This document shows, one piece after another, positions 33,804-45,163 of a stretch of 64,000 bases of DNA. Position numbers and translations under genes: made by a program. The notes below the pieces were generated by a model. It saw only the letters and a list, made by a program, of their open reading frames with translations. It had not been told where the DNA came from and made no database searches. Each line of letters opens with the position of its first letter. The stretch's first letter is position 1. This stretch comes from Xylaria sp. FL1777 (taxonomy: Eukaryota > Ascomycota > Sordariomycetes > Xylariales > Xylariaceae), in NCBI GenBank assembly GCA_022578965.1, contig MU400539.1, positions 248,001 to 312,000 of the forward strand. Direction: 5' to 3'.

Positions 33804-34872
33804 CTATTTGGAAGGGTATATTGCTGATAGCGGCAAATACCGCTTCAGGCCGTCAAAAACCATGAAAATGAAGGCCGAACTTGGGGCTGAGCGTAGCACA
33901 GTGATGCCACACCCCCGGTAGAACCCGCGGAGGCCACAGTTGTTCCATAAGGCCTTGGCTTCCTGCATGAAGGACCGATTTACTTTGGTCCCGCCGACCG
34001 GGGTGGTCTGCATGCGGCTTTTAATAGTATCGGCAGGGAAGAACAGAAAATTGTAAGACATACCAGCAGTTGCACCTGCTACAGCCTGTTGCCACAAGGG
34101 TAGCGCCTCTGTAGCGAGCGCATCTTTCTCTAATTGAGAGGTAGCCGATCGCTCATTCAGGAGGTGGAACATCTTGGTGGTTGTTTCCTTCGACCCGAAC
34201 CAAGCTGCGGATCCACCTGACTCTCGCAGAAAAGTGCCCATTTGGCCGCGCCAGAAACCTCTGACTCCCTCATGCTTGTAGACATCGCGAATCACGGACA
34301 TGACGCTAGGTGGTTTCGATGTCGCACCGTCTACGCTTGCCGGTACCTGAACCTTGCATTTGACGAGCTCGATCGGCGTGAGGACGACAGACGTGAAGGC
34401 GCCTGCAAAGGCGCCCGTGAACCACAATGCCGGCAAAGGGAGAACACGGTCTCGTGAACAGTATCCAGAAGCATATACGGCCTCGCGCCCTATGCGCTCG
34501 AAGAAGAAGAGACTGCTCGTCTCGGCAGCGGCACCAACAAGGGGTGCACTGATTCCGCGGTATAACCCGAGCACGCCATGGGCTCTGATGGATTGTCGGA
34601 AACAGTCAAGGGGGCCGGTGTAACGAGGAGGAAGATGGTCTGGCTGGGATTGCAGCCTAACCTTGACCGTGTCGAAGGGGTATTCTATGTACTTCCCCAC
34701 GATGCCTGCAGTCTAGTGGCTGTGAGCGAGTGCCTCGGCGGGGAGATTTCACTATAGCACAACTTACAGACCCGTAGGCAAGATCTTCAATGACTTCCAT
34801 GGCGGCCGACTTTTCTTGGGGGAGAGATGGTGAGGGAATAACGGTGGGAGAGGTCGCCTCTGTTGCTGCCAT
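33804..34872 (-). CDS. ORT1: Mitochondrial ornithine carrier (ORT1/ARG-13/AmcA type)
   Basis: Two exons, 34872-34768 and 34712-33804, give 337 residues. It is a six-helix mitochondrial carrier with the three Px[DE]xx[KR] signatures [20 protein letters not shown] and [10 protein letters not shown]. They are spaced as three homologous repeats, and GFWRG and GFYRG motifs follow the second and third. Substrate assignment to ornithine/arginine rests on overall resemblance to fungal ORT1 ([43 protein letters not shown]); the contact residues were not modelled. It would exchange matrix ornithine for cytosolic basic amino acids in arginine synthesis. Splicing uses the TAG directly before ACTGCAGGC. 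Confidence 0.93.
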
Positions 34873-35802
34873 GGTGGTTACCCAACTTGGAATGGCTGCG
34901 GGAAAATGGTCTCGAACTGTGTCGCCAGGAGGCCTGCCGGGCGGGATAATCGATAATCTTGCACAGCGGCAGGCGATGGCGACAAATTCCGACTTGTCGT
35001 ACTATAACATGTTATTCTAGTTGGAGAGTCGGGCTGATGGGAGTTTTATGATAGGTGGGCCGGTCAACGCTGGAACTGGAACTGGTTTTGGTGTTGGCGC
35101 TGGTGGAGGAGAGATCGGGAGGGCCTGGACAGAAGGTCTGGACAAAAGGCCTGGACACGCGATCCAGCCAGTCATCGCCAGCGACGGACTAAGTGGGTGC
35201 ACATGACGCAGCGATAGGGCAGCGCGGGACAAAGCCAGCAGTGCTTGGAGTGGCACAGGTTAAATTAGAATTGGAATTGTGATGAGTCACTAACAGCTGC
35301 TTCTCTCAAGGTGTGCAGTCCACGATAATCTCCAAACTTCCCGGTTTATGCTCGGTGAATTGGAGTATTGGAGTACATATTCGGGATGGAGATGTGACTT
35401 GGACAAGAAATTTCTTCGAAAGCGGAGCCATGTCATGCACTAGAGTGGACCCATTTATAACCTTCTGTGCCTGGTGCCCTGACTAAGTGGGGGCCATGGG
35501 TTCGAAGCAAAAGAATTATCTTATCAGATCATCAGTACTTAGGTACAAGATGTTATTAAGAGCCTAGCAACGCCAGCTGTTGTCAGCTGTGGCAGAGGGG
35601 TAGAACATCACTTTTAGTTTAACTTGTAGAATCGTGCGTTCGCTGGGCTTCACATGCAAACGCAACCGATTTATAGCAGTCTCATTTTTTCACCAGTGGA
35701 CTCTGCCTAAGTTACAAGTTCTAGTTGACTTCTAAATAACTCACCCCTTTTTGCTTTTATTCTTATTTCTAGTCAGTTACGGTAGGCACGTATATCCATA
35801 TC
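34873..35802. other. Divergent promoter region, ORT1 / Kelch gene
   Basis: About 0.9 kb between two divergently transcribed genes. It includes repeated CTGGAACTGGAACTGG-like sequence at 35060-35110. A tRNA-like stretch near 35590-35650 was examined and rejected. Confidence 0.55.
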
Positions 35803-38192
35803 ATGGCAAAAGACAAGAAAGGCAAGTCAGATTCGAAGAAGCAGAAACTCGCCGAGAAGAAACAGAAGCAGGAAAAGAAGGCGCAAAAGAAGGAGAAAAC
35901 CAAAGCCGCAAAGCTAGACGGTAGCGATGCTGAGGATGTGGATCTGGACGCCGTCTTGGCCGAATACAAGAAGCAGCAAGAGCTATTTCTCAAGGTTACC
36001 GAGACCGTCCTTGATGCCCCTCCCAAACCTCGGTCATCCGCGACCTTCTTAGCCTCTCCATCCAATAGCAACCAACTCTTACTCTTTGGCGGTGAGACAT
36101 GGAATGGCGCCATTGCTAGCTTTTTCAATGACCTCAATATCTACTACACAGATAGAGATGAATGGCATTGCGTGACATCCCCTAATGCCCCCCTTCCAAG
36201 ATCTGGCCACGCCTGGTGCAGGGGAGGCAACCAAAAGGACTCTATATTCCTGTTCGGGGGTGAATTCAGTAGGTTCGTGACGACACCATATAAACTTAAG
36301 CCATGGTAATAGTATAGATGCTAATTGAGTCCCTTGGTAGCCCGAAACAGGGTACATTTTATCATTATAATGATTTTTGGCGTCTCGAGCCCAGTACACG
36401 CGAATGGACGCGTATAGAGGTCAAGGGGAAAGCACCGCCATCTAGGAGTGGTCATCGTATGACATATTACAAGAATTATATCATTCTATTTGGAGGTATG
36501 GACCGTGACAATGGCCCTATGTTCATCGTCTACAGAATTGACTCCGGCTCCAAGGTTTTCAAGACACGTCCAATCAAACAAAATATCTAAACGATCTCTG
36601 GCTGTTCGATACCCAAGTATGTTGACGCATTCATCAAATAGTGGAACATCATGTGCTGACAGTTCATGAATAGAACTACTTTTGGTTTAGCCCAACACTT
36701 CCGCAGGCGCAATTAAAACCCGATGCAAGGTCTTCCTTCACATTCCTTCCCCACGAACAAGGCGCCGTTCTATTCGGGGGCTATTCTAGAGTGAAAGCAA
36801 CAGTCTCCGCCAATAAGTCGGCAAAGGGGGCATCGCAGGGGCAGAGAAACATCTTAAAACCGTTGGTACACCAGGATTGCTTCTACTTGCGCGTTACCCA
36901 GCCACCATCAGACTCGCCGCCAAACACACCTCCTACTGTAAGATGGGAGAAACGGAAGAAGCCGGCGAACACGCCTAATCCCCCCCGCGCTGGAGCGACC
37001 ATGGCGTATCATAAGGGTCGCGGGCTGCTATACGGCGGTGTTCATGACGTTGAACAAAGTGAGGAGGGTATAGATAGTGAATTCTTCAACCAGCTATTCA
37101 CTTGGAATATTGAGAGAAATCGATTCTTCCCAATGATGCTTCGCAAGCCAAGAACTCAGAAGAAAGTAGCTACTTCAGAGCAAAGGGTTGGTCGACGAGG
37201 CAGGGCCCAGGCAAATGAGGAGGAGCTGTTGAAACAACTCGCCGCATTACAGGCTGGGGCGTCTTTAGAAAGTGCCGATGATATGGAGATTGATCTCAAA
37301 GATGAAGAAGATGAACCTGCCAAGCCTGTGCGAGAAATGCCTGTCTCCATGGAATACCCATCGCCCAGATTTAACGCCCAGTTAGCTGTACAAGAAGATG
37401 TTCTATATATCTACGGTGGAACCTTCGAGGCAAAAGACCGAGAATACACTTTCGATGATCTACATGCGATTGATCTTGGCAAGATGGATGGATGTAAAGA
37501 GATATTCAAGAGAGAGGATGAGACTTGGGTTGTAAGTGAATTTCTTTACCTAGCTTGGAGTACGAGTCATCAGGCGCGTACGTCCACTAACATAGTATTC
37601 TCTAGGGTTCTGACGACGAAGATGATGTGGACGACGAGGATGAGGAGGAGGATGATGATGATGAAGAGGATGAAGATGAAGATGGCGAGTTCGATGGGGA
37701 ACCAGAGAGACTGGTATCGCCGAGTAAGCGGAAGAACAAACAGGCGGAGGATATTACAAATATAGATACGGCATCAGTCGCCGACTCAACGTCAATGGAC
37801 GACGATGTGAGCGAAGCCGACACTGCTGCGACTTCGGTCGACGATGGTCTCCCGCATCCCCGAGTAAGTCTCCACGTTCTCCAATTAGCCCATTTACTTA
37901 CATTCAAATCTTCTAGCCTTTCGAATCCCGACGAGAGTTCTTCGTCCGGACATCAGCTGAATGGCAAGAAGTCTTGATGACAAGTCTCAGATGGAAAGGA
38001 ATTCAGCCCGAGACCCTGACTATAAAGGAGATCAAGAGCAAAGCGTTCGAACTCAGTGAAGAGAAATGGTGGGATTGCAGAGAAGAGATCACCGCACTCG
38101 AAGATGAGCAGGAAGCTGCCGGCATTGGCGAAGTCGTGTCTCTCAACGATAGAGGTGACTCTGGGGCTGGAGGTGCTGGGCGAAGGCGTTGA
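35803..38192 (+). CDS. KEL3: Kelch-repeat protein, KEL3/KLHDC4 type
   Basis: Six exons, 35803-36272, 36341-36495, 36555-36616, 36674-37531, 37606-37863 and 37917-38192, give 692 residues. A very basic Lys-rich N-terminus (about residues 1-40) leads into Kelch blades with repeated LLFGGE, FLFGGEF, ILFGGF, VLFGGY, LLYGG and YIYGG turns. Typical spacers are SFFNDLNIYY, HYNDFWRLE and YLNDLWLFD. An insert of low conservation and an acidic run of Asp/Glu (about residues 520-550) follow, then a conserved C-terminal domain beginning PFESRREFF with TSAEWQE. This order is that of KEL3 and animal KLHDC4. Its molecular role is poorly defined. Exon 1 uses the weak donor GTTCGT, required to keep FSSPKQGTFYHYND in frame. 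Confidence 0.92.
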
Positions 38193-38656
38193 TATGGAAA
38201 AGCTTAGCATAAGCCTCATGAAATTTGAGATAAGTCAAATAAAGCATAGTATGTAACCGAGAACTGTTCAGGACTTAGTTATAAATTAAAAGAATCAGAA
38301 CACGTCATTGAGTATTGACGATACCTAAGTCTTAAGTCTAGGTAGGTACCTAAGCTCCGGGATCAGAGGCAGCCCCACTGTACTATAGGGGAGATCTCAC
38401 TGAGGACGGAATGCTGTGGGAAATGCCGTAACGCTGCCTTGGCCACCAGCCTGAGGTACTGAATGGCTTTTTGCCACAAGGAGAATTCAACAACTTTTCC
38501 ATCAGCATCATCTCTTCACCACAGGTGAAAATTGGACAGTCATCTCAAGCTGGCTTAGACATAAGCAATTGGGGAGTCTTTATGACCTCAAGTCTCTAAC
38601 TCTGCAGCGAAGGCCTTCTTGACGACTCGTTTGTCACCTTGGAATGACAGAGAACG
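38193..38656. other. Spacer between the Kelch gene and the WSS1-like gene
   Basis: Short tandem-gene spacer with a TAGGTAGGTACCTAAG cluster at about 38339-38353. No gene seen. Confidence 0.55.
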
Positions 38657-40105
38657 ATGCCTCTAGGCTTCGAGCGACTGAACGCGAGGAGATCTCAGCC
38701 GAATGACCACATCAATTTCATCAAGCCCTTGAAGGGGAGGGATGAAACAATTGCGCAAGATTTCTTAGAGCGCATCGCTGCACAATGTGGTAAGTGCCAC
38801 CAGGTGGATCGTCTCTAGTCTCCGCCGTGCTGTTTCTGGCTGTCATAGGTCATACATGTTAAATAGCAACAGTGCCTGTTATGCGAGAGCATCACATTTT
38901 TGTGATGTCCCTTGAAGAGTACGAGCCGAATAGGGAATTCGTCGGTCGCAACTTCAATGCCGGCGAAGTGATACAGTTGGTACTCAAGTCACCATCGACA
39001 GGACGATGGCTCCCTTTCGATTACGTACAGATGGTCATGATGCACGAGTAAGTATACTTATGTGGGTAAGACAAGCCGCTCTATTCTAACGAATAGTGAT
39101 AGACTTGCGCACTGCAAGCAGATGAATCATTCCAAGGCTTTCTGGGCTGTCAGGAACCGATACGCGGATCAAATGAGAGGCCTCTGGTCTCGCAAATACA
39201 CCGGCGAAGGACTCTGGGGACGGGGCACATTACTCAAATCGGGCGAATTTGAGGCGAATACCATCCTAGCGGATGATACCTTGCCCGAACACCTGTGTGG
39301 CGGAACCTATCGCTCAAGAGGAAGGAAACGAAAGTCCAAAAAGCAATTATCTTATCAAGAGCAAAAGGAACGGCGTATCTTGAAGAAGTTTGGAGCGAAT
39401 GGTGTTGCGCTTGGCGAGGACGAGGAGATCAAGACAGAACTAGAAAATGGGAAGAAACCTAAAGGAAAGCCAAGAGTTGCAGGAAGCAAGAGAGGTCGCG
39501 AATTGAGAGCCGCTGCTGCTTTGGCTCGGTTTGACCAGCAGAGTAAGGTCGACGAAGTCAAAGAAGAGGAGGCAGATAGCGATTCCGGGTCAGAAGTCGC
39601 GTCCGACTACGACGATAATAGCCCGAGCATCGTTGACAAGGAGGGACGGCGTCTGATCAAGGTATGCGAGGACGAGAACCCGGCAGACAACGATGCACAG
39701 AACGAAATGCGCGAATTGGCTTCAGCATCACGCATCAAGCGTGAAAGATCACAGTCACCCACAGTTGTCAAGTTTGAGACAGATGAGTCTCCGCTTCATG
39801 GTATCAAGTCGAGACCGGCTACTAGCAGATACGAATCACCTGCAGCAACGGGAAGTTCAGCGAATGGCTTCATTTCATCGAAACCTGAAGTAAGGACGAA
39901 GCCCGCCACTGGGGACTGTCCGATCTGCTCATTCAAAAATGTACCCAACTCCACGGTTTGCGATGCATGTTCTCATGTGTTAGCTCCTAATAAAGTATCC
40001 TTCTGGAGATGTAGAAGCAAAGCATGTCAAGGCAGTATGTATCTGAATCCAGGGGATTCTGGTATCTGTGGGGTTTGTGGCGAGCGCAAAGGACCTACGA
40101 AATGA
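38657..40105 (+). CDS. WSS1: WSS1-like WLM-domain metalloprotease (DNA-protein crosslink repair type)
   Basis: Three exons: 38657-38789, 38873-39047 (or 38867-39047) and 39103-40105, giving 436 or 438 residues. The WLM domain (about 1-215) contains the zinc-protease motif HELAHCKQMNH (HExxHxxxxxH), whose first two residues are encoded before the last intron and the rest after it. FVGRNFNAGEVIQLVLK and AFWAVRNRYADQMRGLW match the family. The middle is charged and low-complexity with RVAGSKRGRELRAAAALARF. The C-terminus has RanBP2-type zinc-finger cysteines, CPICSF...CDAC. WSS1/SPRTN-type proteases cut proteins crosslinked to DNA, usually with SUMO/ubiquitin and Cdc48 contacts. Two in-frame acceptors 6 nt apart start exon 2 (TAG CAACAG TG). 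Confidence 0.92.
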
Positions 40106-42473
40106 AGATCATATAAGATCCCAACAGCACTCTACAGTATTAGTTAGGCATACTTGTACACTTGGTATTCTTGACTTGGGACCTCGCTAGATCCATTCTA
40201 TTTCGATTATTCGAATAATGGTCAAGTAATATCATGGTCCAAAACCTAGACTGGCCTGTGCTGTGCTACTAGCGAAACGTGTGAATACCGGTATCGACCA
40301 GCGAGCTTCTCGACGGTATTAATGTGTCTCAGGTGGATAAACAGAAAGAATATTCGTAGGACAATTGGTCTAGGCACTGTCCAAGGTCAAAGATCCTGCC
40401 GAACATGATATCTGTCGCATACATCTGTTGCACACGGCTGTTCGGAACGTGGATGCAAGTTTGCTGCAAGAGTGAATCTGGCATCTACAACTGCCGTGGC
40501 GTTGCAGGATCATGCCCTTCGCCAGCACAGAGCAAGATTCTAGACAACAGACACTAGGCTCGCTAGGCTCGACTGATGTGGACAAGTTTGCGATTGACGA
40601 CACGCACCTGGATTGGTGAAGTGAGCGACCCCTCCTCCCAGTACTTGGCTTGCTCTCTGTTGGTGAAACCGCCATGTTGAATGATCACCAGCTCTATTGC
40701 TGCTGCGCCGCCTACTGCATGCTAGAAGGATGTATATACGCAGTAGGTATAGTCAAGGTGGCATGTTCGTCACATGTGATCCTTGTGCGTCTGGCGAGCA
40801 TACGGTTGTGCTGCGCTTCATTCCCAGAGCGTTAATCCTTTGGAGCTCATGGCCCAACAATAAATAGGCTTGTCTGCTTTATGTTGCGCGGTTGGTCGAC
40901 AGTACGCATCCTGCAGCCATGCGCAGCAGTTTTCTATCAACCAATTGCCAGATGTGGTCTGACGCCATCTACCGGTACACTACTGCGTACAGAAGGTAGC
41001 TACCCACTCCGTAGGGCTTTGGGGAGGCTCTACTTAAGTAGGTAGGTATCTAGCGAGTTTCATGTTGAGTCGTTACGCTGAAAAAGGGGGGGCGTGAACA
41101 TACTAGTAACGATGAAAAACCGCCTATCAGGTGTTGAAGCAGCCATCCCCCAACTCGGCCACTTAGCACCAGATATACTAGACGCACCCCTCCCCCTCGA
41201 TCTTCCCCCGGTCCCGGCGCTAGACCCCTGGGATCGTCACTCCTTCACGTTTCACATCCAACCTCTTCCGGTCCTACCTTCCGTCGTTTGTCTAACTGAG
41301 CAAAGCTCCCATGAGAATCCGCCATTCCGAGCTGCCGAAAACGTGTTCGTCCGCCTATGGTTTCGCCGAATCGCTCACGATCGACTGTTCTTCTTCGCAG
41401 ATCGCTAAACTCCGGGAGGAAGTACTGGATACTGCGTATTGGACTACATGTGGACCGACTAGGTAATTGGCGTTTGTTGCAGCAAAACCTGCCAATGATG
41501 GATGATGAAAGTCTTCATCTGCAAATATACTGCGAACCACACGCAAATGCCCAGAAGCATGATAGCGCCATCATGTACATGTATGTACAATGTTGGTCTG
41601 ACTCGCCAAGGCGTTTTAACTCCTCATCACAAGATGATTCAGCAACTTTGCGGCCGATATCTCAAGTTTCTATTTGTTTGACTTGTCCCGAAATAACATG
41701 ATTGTCTTTCTGGTCAATGGAATCCTGGGTCCTGGGCCCCCATGTTCATGGATCTTGATCGATCCGTCTGAAGTCACTTTGTCCCCCCAAGCATGTTCTT
41801 GGTGCTGGCCGGTACCATTAATTAATTTTATTAGGATCACAGAATGATCTGCTGGTGTGTAGTAGTAGTGTCGTGTACTTACTCGAGTGTAGTCGGTGGT
41901 AGATCCAGCTTGTCTGTTACACCCACATCATCTCACATGTGCTAGCATGACCATGTACAGTAATATCCTAGAATACACTAGGTAACCTAAGGCAAGATAC
42001 ATACTTGGTAATATACTTAGCTAAGTATAGTAGGTACACTACACACCTTCCAATTTTCCAATGCTCCCTCTACCTTAGCTCCTCCCCCCGGTCGAAGTCC
42101 TGGCCGGTCCTGGCCAGTCCGGGCGCCTCTCATACTAATAAGGTTGGCATCGCCTTAACCTTACCTGACTTTGTGGTTGCCTTCCTTAACCACCACATCT
42201 ACTGCAACTGGATATTACGTCGTCGCTTTCGTGTCGACTTCTTCTTCTTCTCTTTCCCTTCCTTTCTCTTCCCAAGCTGCCGGTTACAGTTGTTTCCTTT
42301 CTTCCTATCCAGACACCATCAGACTTGACGTCTGTTTACTTTCTTTTTCAGTACCTGTTTCGTTACGTTCTTTTTCTCGCCTCGCCTCGAGTAAATTGTG
42401 GTCGTACCTCCTCGCCCTTTTCACACCCGAAAGACCAAGCCACAACCCGACCAAAGCCAATTAGATCATCACA
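40106..42473. other. 2.4 kb spacer upstream of the small secreted protein
   Basis: No convincing gene. ORFs at 40370-40675 (-) and 41094-41408 (+) have no recognisable family. A TAGGTAGGTA cluster is present at 41037-41047. A CT-rich leader at 42235-42300 precedes the secreted-protein gene. Confidence 0.5.
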
Positions 42474-43043
42474 ATGCATTACTCAGCTCTCTTCCTTCTC
42501 GCGAGCGCCATCAGTACCCTGGCGTCACCCGTCTGGCCACGATACACAGTTGATAACGAGCACTTCGAGGTCCTAGCCTTACGGGCAACAACACAGGTGA
42601 ACCCGGCGGCTGTGAGTGACGTGACTTGCATTGACCCTAAGCTGTAAGTATCCTCTACCGTGCATCTTCTAATTGCCCTCCCTCTTCGTGTCTACTCTTC
42701 GGAGATTATTTTCTTGTATGTCACCATGCTTTCCGGCCCGCTAACAAACTCCAGTAACATTGTCTTCCATGACCAAAATGTGGCCGAACTGGGCATCTGC
42801 GGAGGTATTGCTGGTTCCATTACCAAGTGTGGTGGTGCACCTGAAAGTACGGTTGGCCAGTCCGGGAGCGCAAAATTCACACTCACCACCGCTACGAACG
42901 GCGCAACGATCAATATCTCCAAGGGCCGCTGGGAACAGTGTGTCCGCGCAGCACGCGCCATCTGCCCCACTGGAAGCATGAGTGGAACATGCTCTGGTGG
43001 TGCCTCATCAGGGGATGTTAACTTTACTCTCGAGTCACCATAA
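42474..43043 (+). CDS. Small secreted protein with six cysteines, candidate effector
   Basis: Two exons, 42474-42643 and 42755-43043, give 152 residues. The N-terminus MHYSALFLLASAISTLASPVW is a clear signal peptide with likely cleavage after LAS. After a short propeptide-like stretch the mature part contains six cysteines, in VTCIDP, GICGG, TKCGG, EQCVR, AICPT and GTCSG, enough for three disulfides. It has no membrane anchor. I do not recognise the family; it is not an obvious hydrophobin, CFEM, LysM or Ecp2/Hce2 protein. The intron has a CTAAC branch site. By size and cysteine content it would enter a candidate-effector list, but secretion in a saprotroph for another purpose is equally possible. 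Confidence 0.8.
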
Positions 43044-43762
43044 AGCGTCCGAGAGACCGACCTTTCACCAATCATACTGAACTGCAACTGGACTCAGCGG
43101 AGCTAGATCCAAAGGGCAAGAAAAGAGAATCTCCTTTCTGGAACTGGAGCAGGCAACAATACCTTTCATAATTCGATTCATACATGCGAGCATGTGGGTG
43201 GAAGATACCCTTAGGGAATGGAAAAACTAGATGACAACCATTATTCGGCGTTTGCGGGCCTTGTCTTTTCGGATGCAACATACGAGCACTTTCAAACCAA
43301 GGACCAAGATGCCAAGCTGTATATTTGCTCTTGCTCTTGCTGTACATATGCCATAAATAAACCCTACGTGGGTAGGGGGTGAGCTCTTTTCGAGCTAGAA
43401 TGGACAGAGAGGAGAGAACTGCAGTAGGCAGATAGGAAAAATTGAACCTGATAGTAGGGGTCCTCCTTGCGAGAACTGATGTAAATGCCTTTAATTATTG
43501 TTATGGGTATCTTCCGTGTGATGACTCCGTATCCCACCGTTTCCCATGCCATGTATGCTATAAGTGGTGATGCTAGATTTTAACAGCAACATCAAAAGTC
43601 TCTTAACTCATCGCAAACGAAACATCACGCCTGCACTGCATTATCTTAGCAGATTTGTCCTCCTCTTCCACTACTCCTGCTCTATCATTATACGCTTTCC
43701 TCCCCTCGTTTCTTATTGCTTCATTTCCCTCTCCCTCTCCCCCCTTTTTTGTTTCCTTTTCT
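43044..43762. other. Convergent spacer, secreted protein / VPS71
   Basis: AT-rich and then T/C-rich 3' flank with pyrimidine runs at about 43690-43770 next to the VPS71 stop. No gene seen. Confidence 0.55.
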
Positions 43763-44707
43763 TCACAACCCATACCGCGTGATACACTCCTCCTGGTGCG
43801 TCTCCAGACACTCGAGCGCGCACACCCGCGTCCCGCACTTCATGCACCGCACCCGACCCCAGTACCCGCACACGGCGCAGAACACGCGCGTGGGGTACCG
43901 CTGCTGCTGCTGTCCTCCTCCTTCCTCGCCCGGCCAGGTGCCCCGCGCCTCGAGATAGCTCAGCGGCGGCGCGGCCAGCAGCGCTCGCAGCTCCTCGTCG
44001 CTCGGGAGCCGCGGGAGCCGCGACGCCAGGAGCGCGTTGGTGTCTTCTGGGTGGGAGGGAACTGGTGGGTGCGGGGTTAGGATTGTGCTTCTTTTTCGGG
44101 CTTGGGGTTGGGGTTGGGGTTGGTGTTGGTCGTGGTTTGCGTCCTCGCTTGGTGGCGGTGCGTCGTGCATTTCTGCGTCTTCGGATCCGGGCCTTCTTGT
44201 GCTTGCTTTCCTTGATGACGTCGATGCGGATATTGACGCTTGTCTTTGTCCTGATCTCGTGCTGCTGGTATTTGTGGCGGCGGCGGTGGTGTTTGGAACG
44301 TTCGACTCGGCTTGCTGCGCCATGAGCGCCACGTAGTCGTCGAGGTGGTTCGCGAACGTCTTCTGCGACTGTAGGATCTTCCGCACGTTCGGCGTGTACT
44401 TCTTCCCGCCCGTCCGCGCGGGCCCGTTCTTGGCCGGGATCGCGATCTGCACGTCGCGCGCGTTGTCGCGGTCGAGGATCTCGATCTCGCGGCGTATCTT
44501 GGCCTCCTGGCGCGCGTTGGCGTCCGCGAGACTCAGCTGTACGCCGCCACCGCTCGCTGCGGCCCGCGCGCGCTTGCGGTTCGAAGTCGTTGTCGCTGTG
44601 GTGCTGGCTGCTATGTGGTGGTGGTGTTGCCTGTCGGGTACATAGGCCCAGCCTGGCGCGCTGGTTGTCTTTGTGCTTGCCAGCTCTATTACGCCGAAGT
44701 TGTTCAT
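43763..44707 (-). CDS. VPS71: SWR1-complex subunit VPS71 / HIT-type zinc-finger protein (ZNHIT1-like)
   Basis: A single exon of 314 residues. The last 39 residues form a HIT zinc finger, with cysteines in FCAVCGYWG, RCMKCGTRVC and LECLETHQEEC followed by the family-typical end ITRYGL. The N-terminal half has a conserved helical patch, KIRREIEILDRDNARDVQIAIP and the KKYTPNVRKILQSQKTFANHLDDY segment, seen in fungal Vps71 proteins. The middle is low-complexity (Ser/Thr, then PQPQPQ). In SWR1 this subunit helps exchange histone H2A.Z into nucleosomes. The low-complexity PQ repeat is encoded by a G-rich run on the opposite strand. Confidence 0.9.
   Translation of the reverse strand: MNNFGVIELASTKTTSAPGWAYVPDRQHHHHIAASTTATTTSNRKRARAAASGGGVQLSLADANARQEAKIRREIEILDRDNARDVQIAIPAKNGPARTGGKKYTPNVRKILQSQKTFANHLDDYVALMAQQAESNVPNTTAAATNTSSTRSGQRQASISASTSSRKASTRRPGSEDAEMHDAPPPSEDANHDQHQPQPQPQARKRSTILTPHPPVPSHPEDTNALLASRLPRLPSDEELRALLAAPPLSYLEARGTWPGEEGGGQQQQRYPTRVFCAVCGYWGRVRCMKCGTRVCALECLETHQEECITRYGL
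44098..44119 (+). repeat. Potential G-quadruplex / telomere-like GGGGTT repeat
   Basis: GGG-CTT-GGGG-TT-GGGG-TT-GGGG on the plus strand provides four G-runs with short loops. It is antisense to the Pro-Gln repeat codons of VPS71, so it lies on the template strand of that gene. Confidence 0.7.
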
Positions 44708-45163
44708 TGTGGCTTCTCCCTTTTCTCTTCTTATGTTGAGTTTTCTGTTGTGATTAGTTAAAGTTTAATTAATGGAAAAGCAAAGCTGCCTATTCCATGC
44801 CTGTAATCTTTATCTAGCGTGACTGCGGAAGGAGTTCCGCATTGACGTTATTGGTGATCTGGACCCGCCCATTGATGTTTGCCTTGTATCTATTACATCG
44901 AAAGTAGACTCACATTCTTATTCATAATTCCATAATTAAAAAATTTGAATTAATGGTTGTCTGTGTTTTGATAAAATATTATGTTCTAAGCTTATCACTA
45001 ACAAAAATATGACAACCGTTTAACCTGTCGAGGGCAATTTATTACTAGAGAAGGGGGGTTGCTTATATTGGCAGAGAGACTCTTAAGAGACATCATCGTA
45101 GCACCCAGATACGTAAGAATGACCACAAGTCATATAGAATATCAAAGCGACATCTTAGTTAAA
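44708..45163. other. Spacer between VPS71 and FAP1
   Basis: Very AT-rich 456 bp containing the VPS71 promoter and the FAP1 3' UTR. No gene seen. Confidence 0.55.

Noticed and set aside
35585..35660. tRNA-like stretch with an A-box match
   Set aside because: The region TGGCAGAGGGGTAGA resembles an A box, but the T arm and acceptor stem do not pair.
41094..41408. 104-codon plus-strand ORF
   Set aside because: Pro/Leu-rich with no known motif and no conserved neighbours. Left out for lack of evidence.
43655..44336. Plus-strand ORFs opposite VPS71
   Set aside because: They are antisense reads of the HIT-finger and Pro-Gln regions. The minus strand carries the conserved cysteine pattern.
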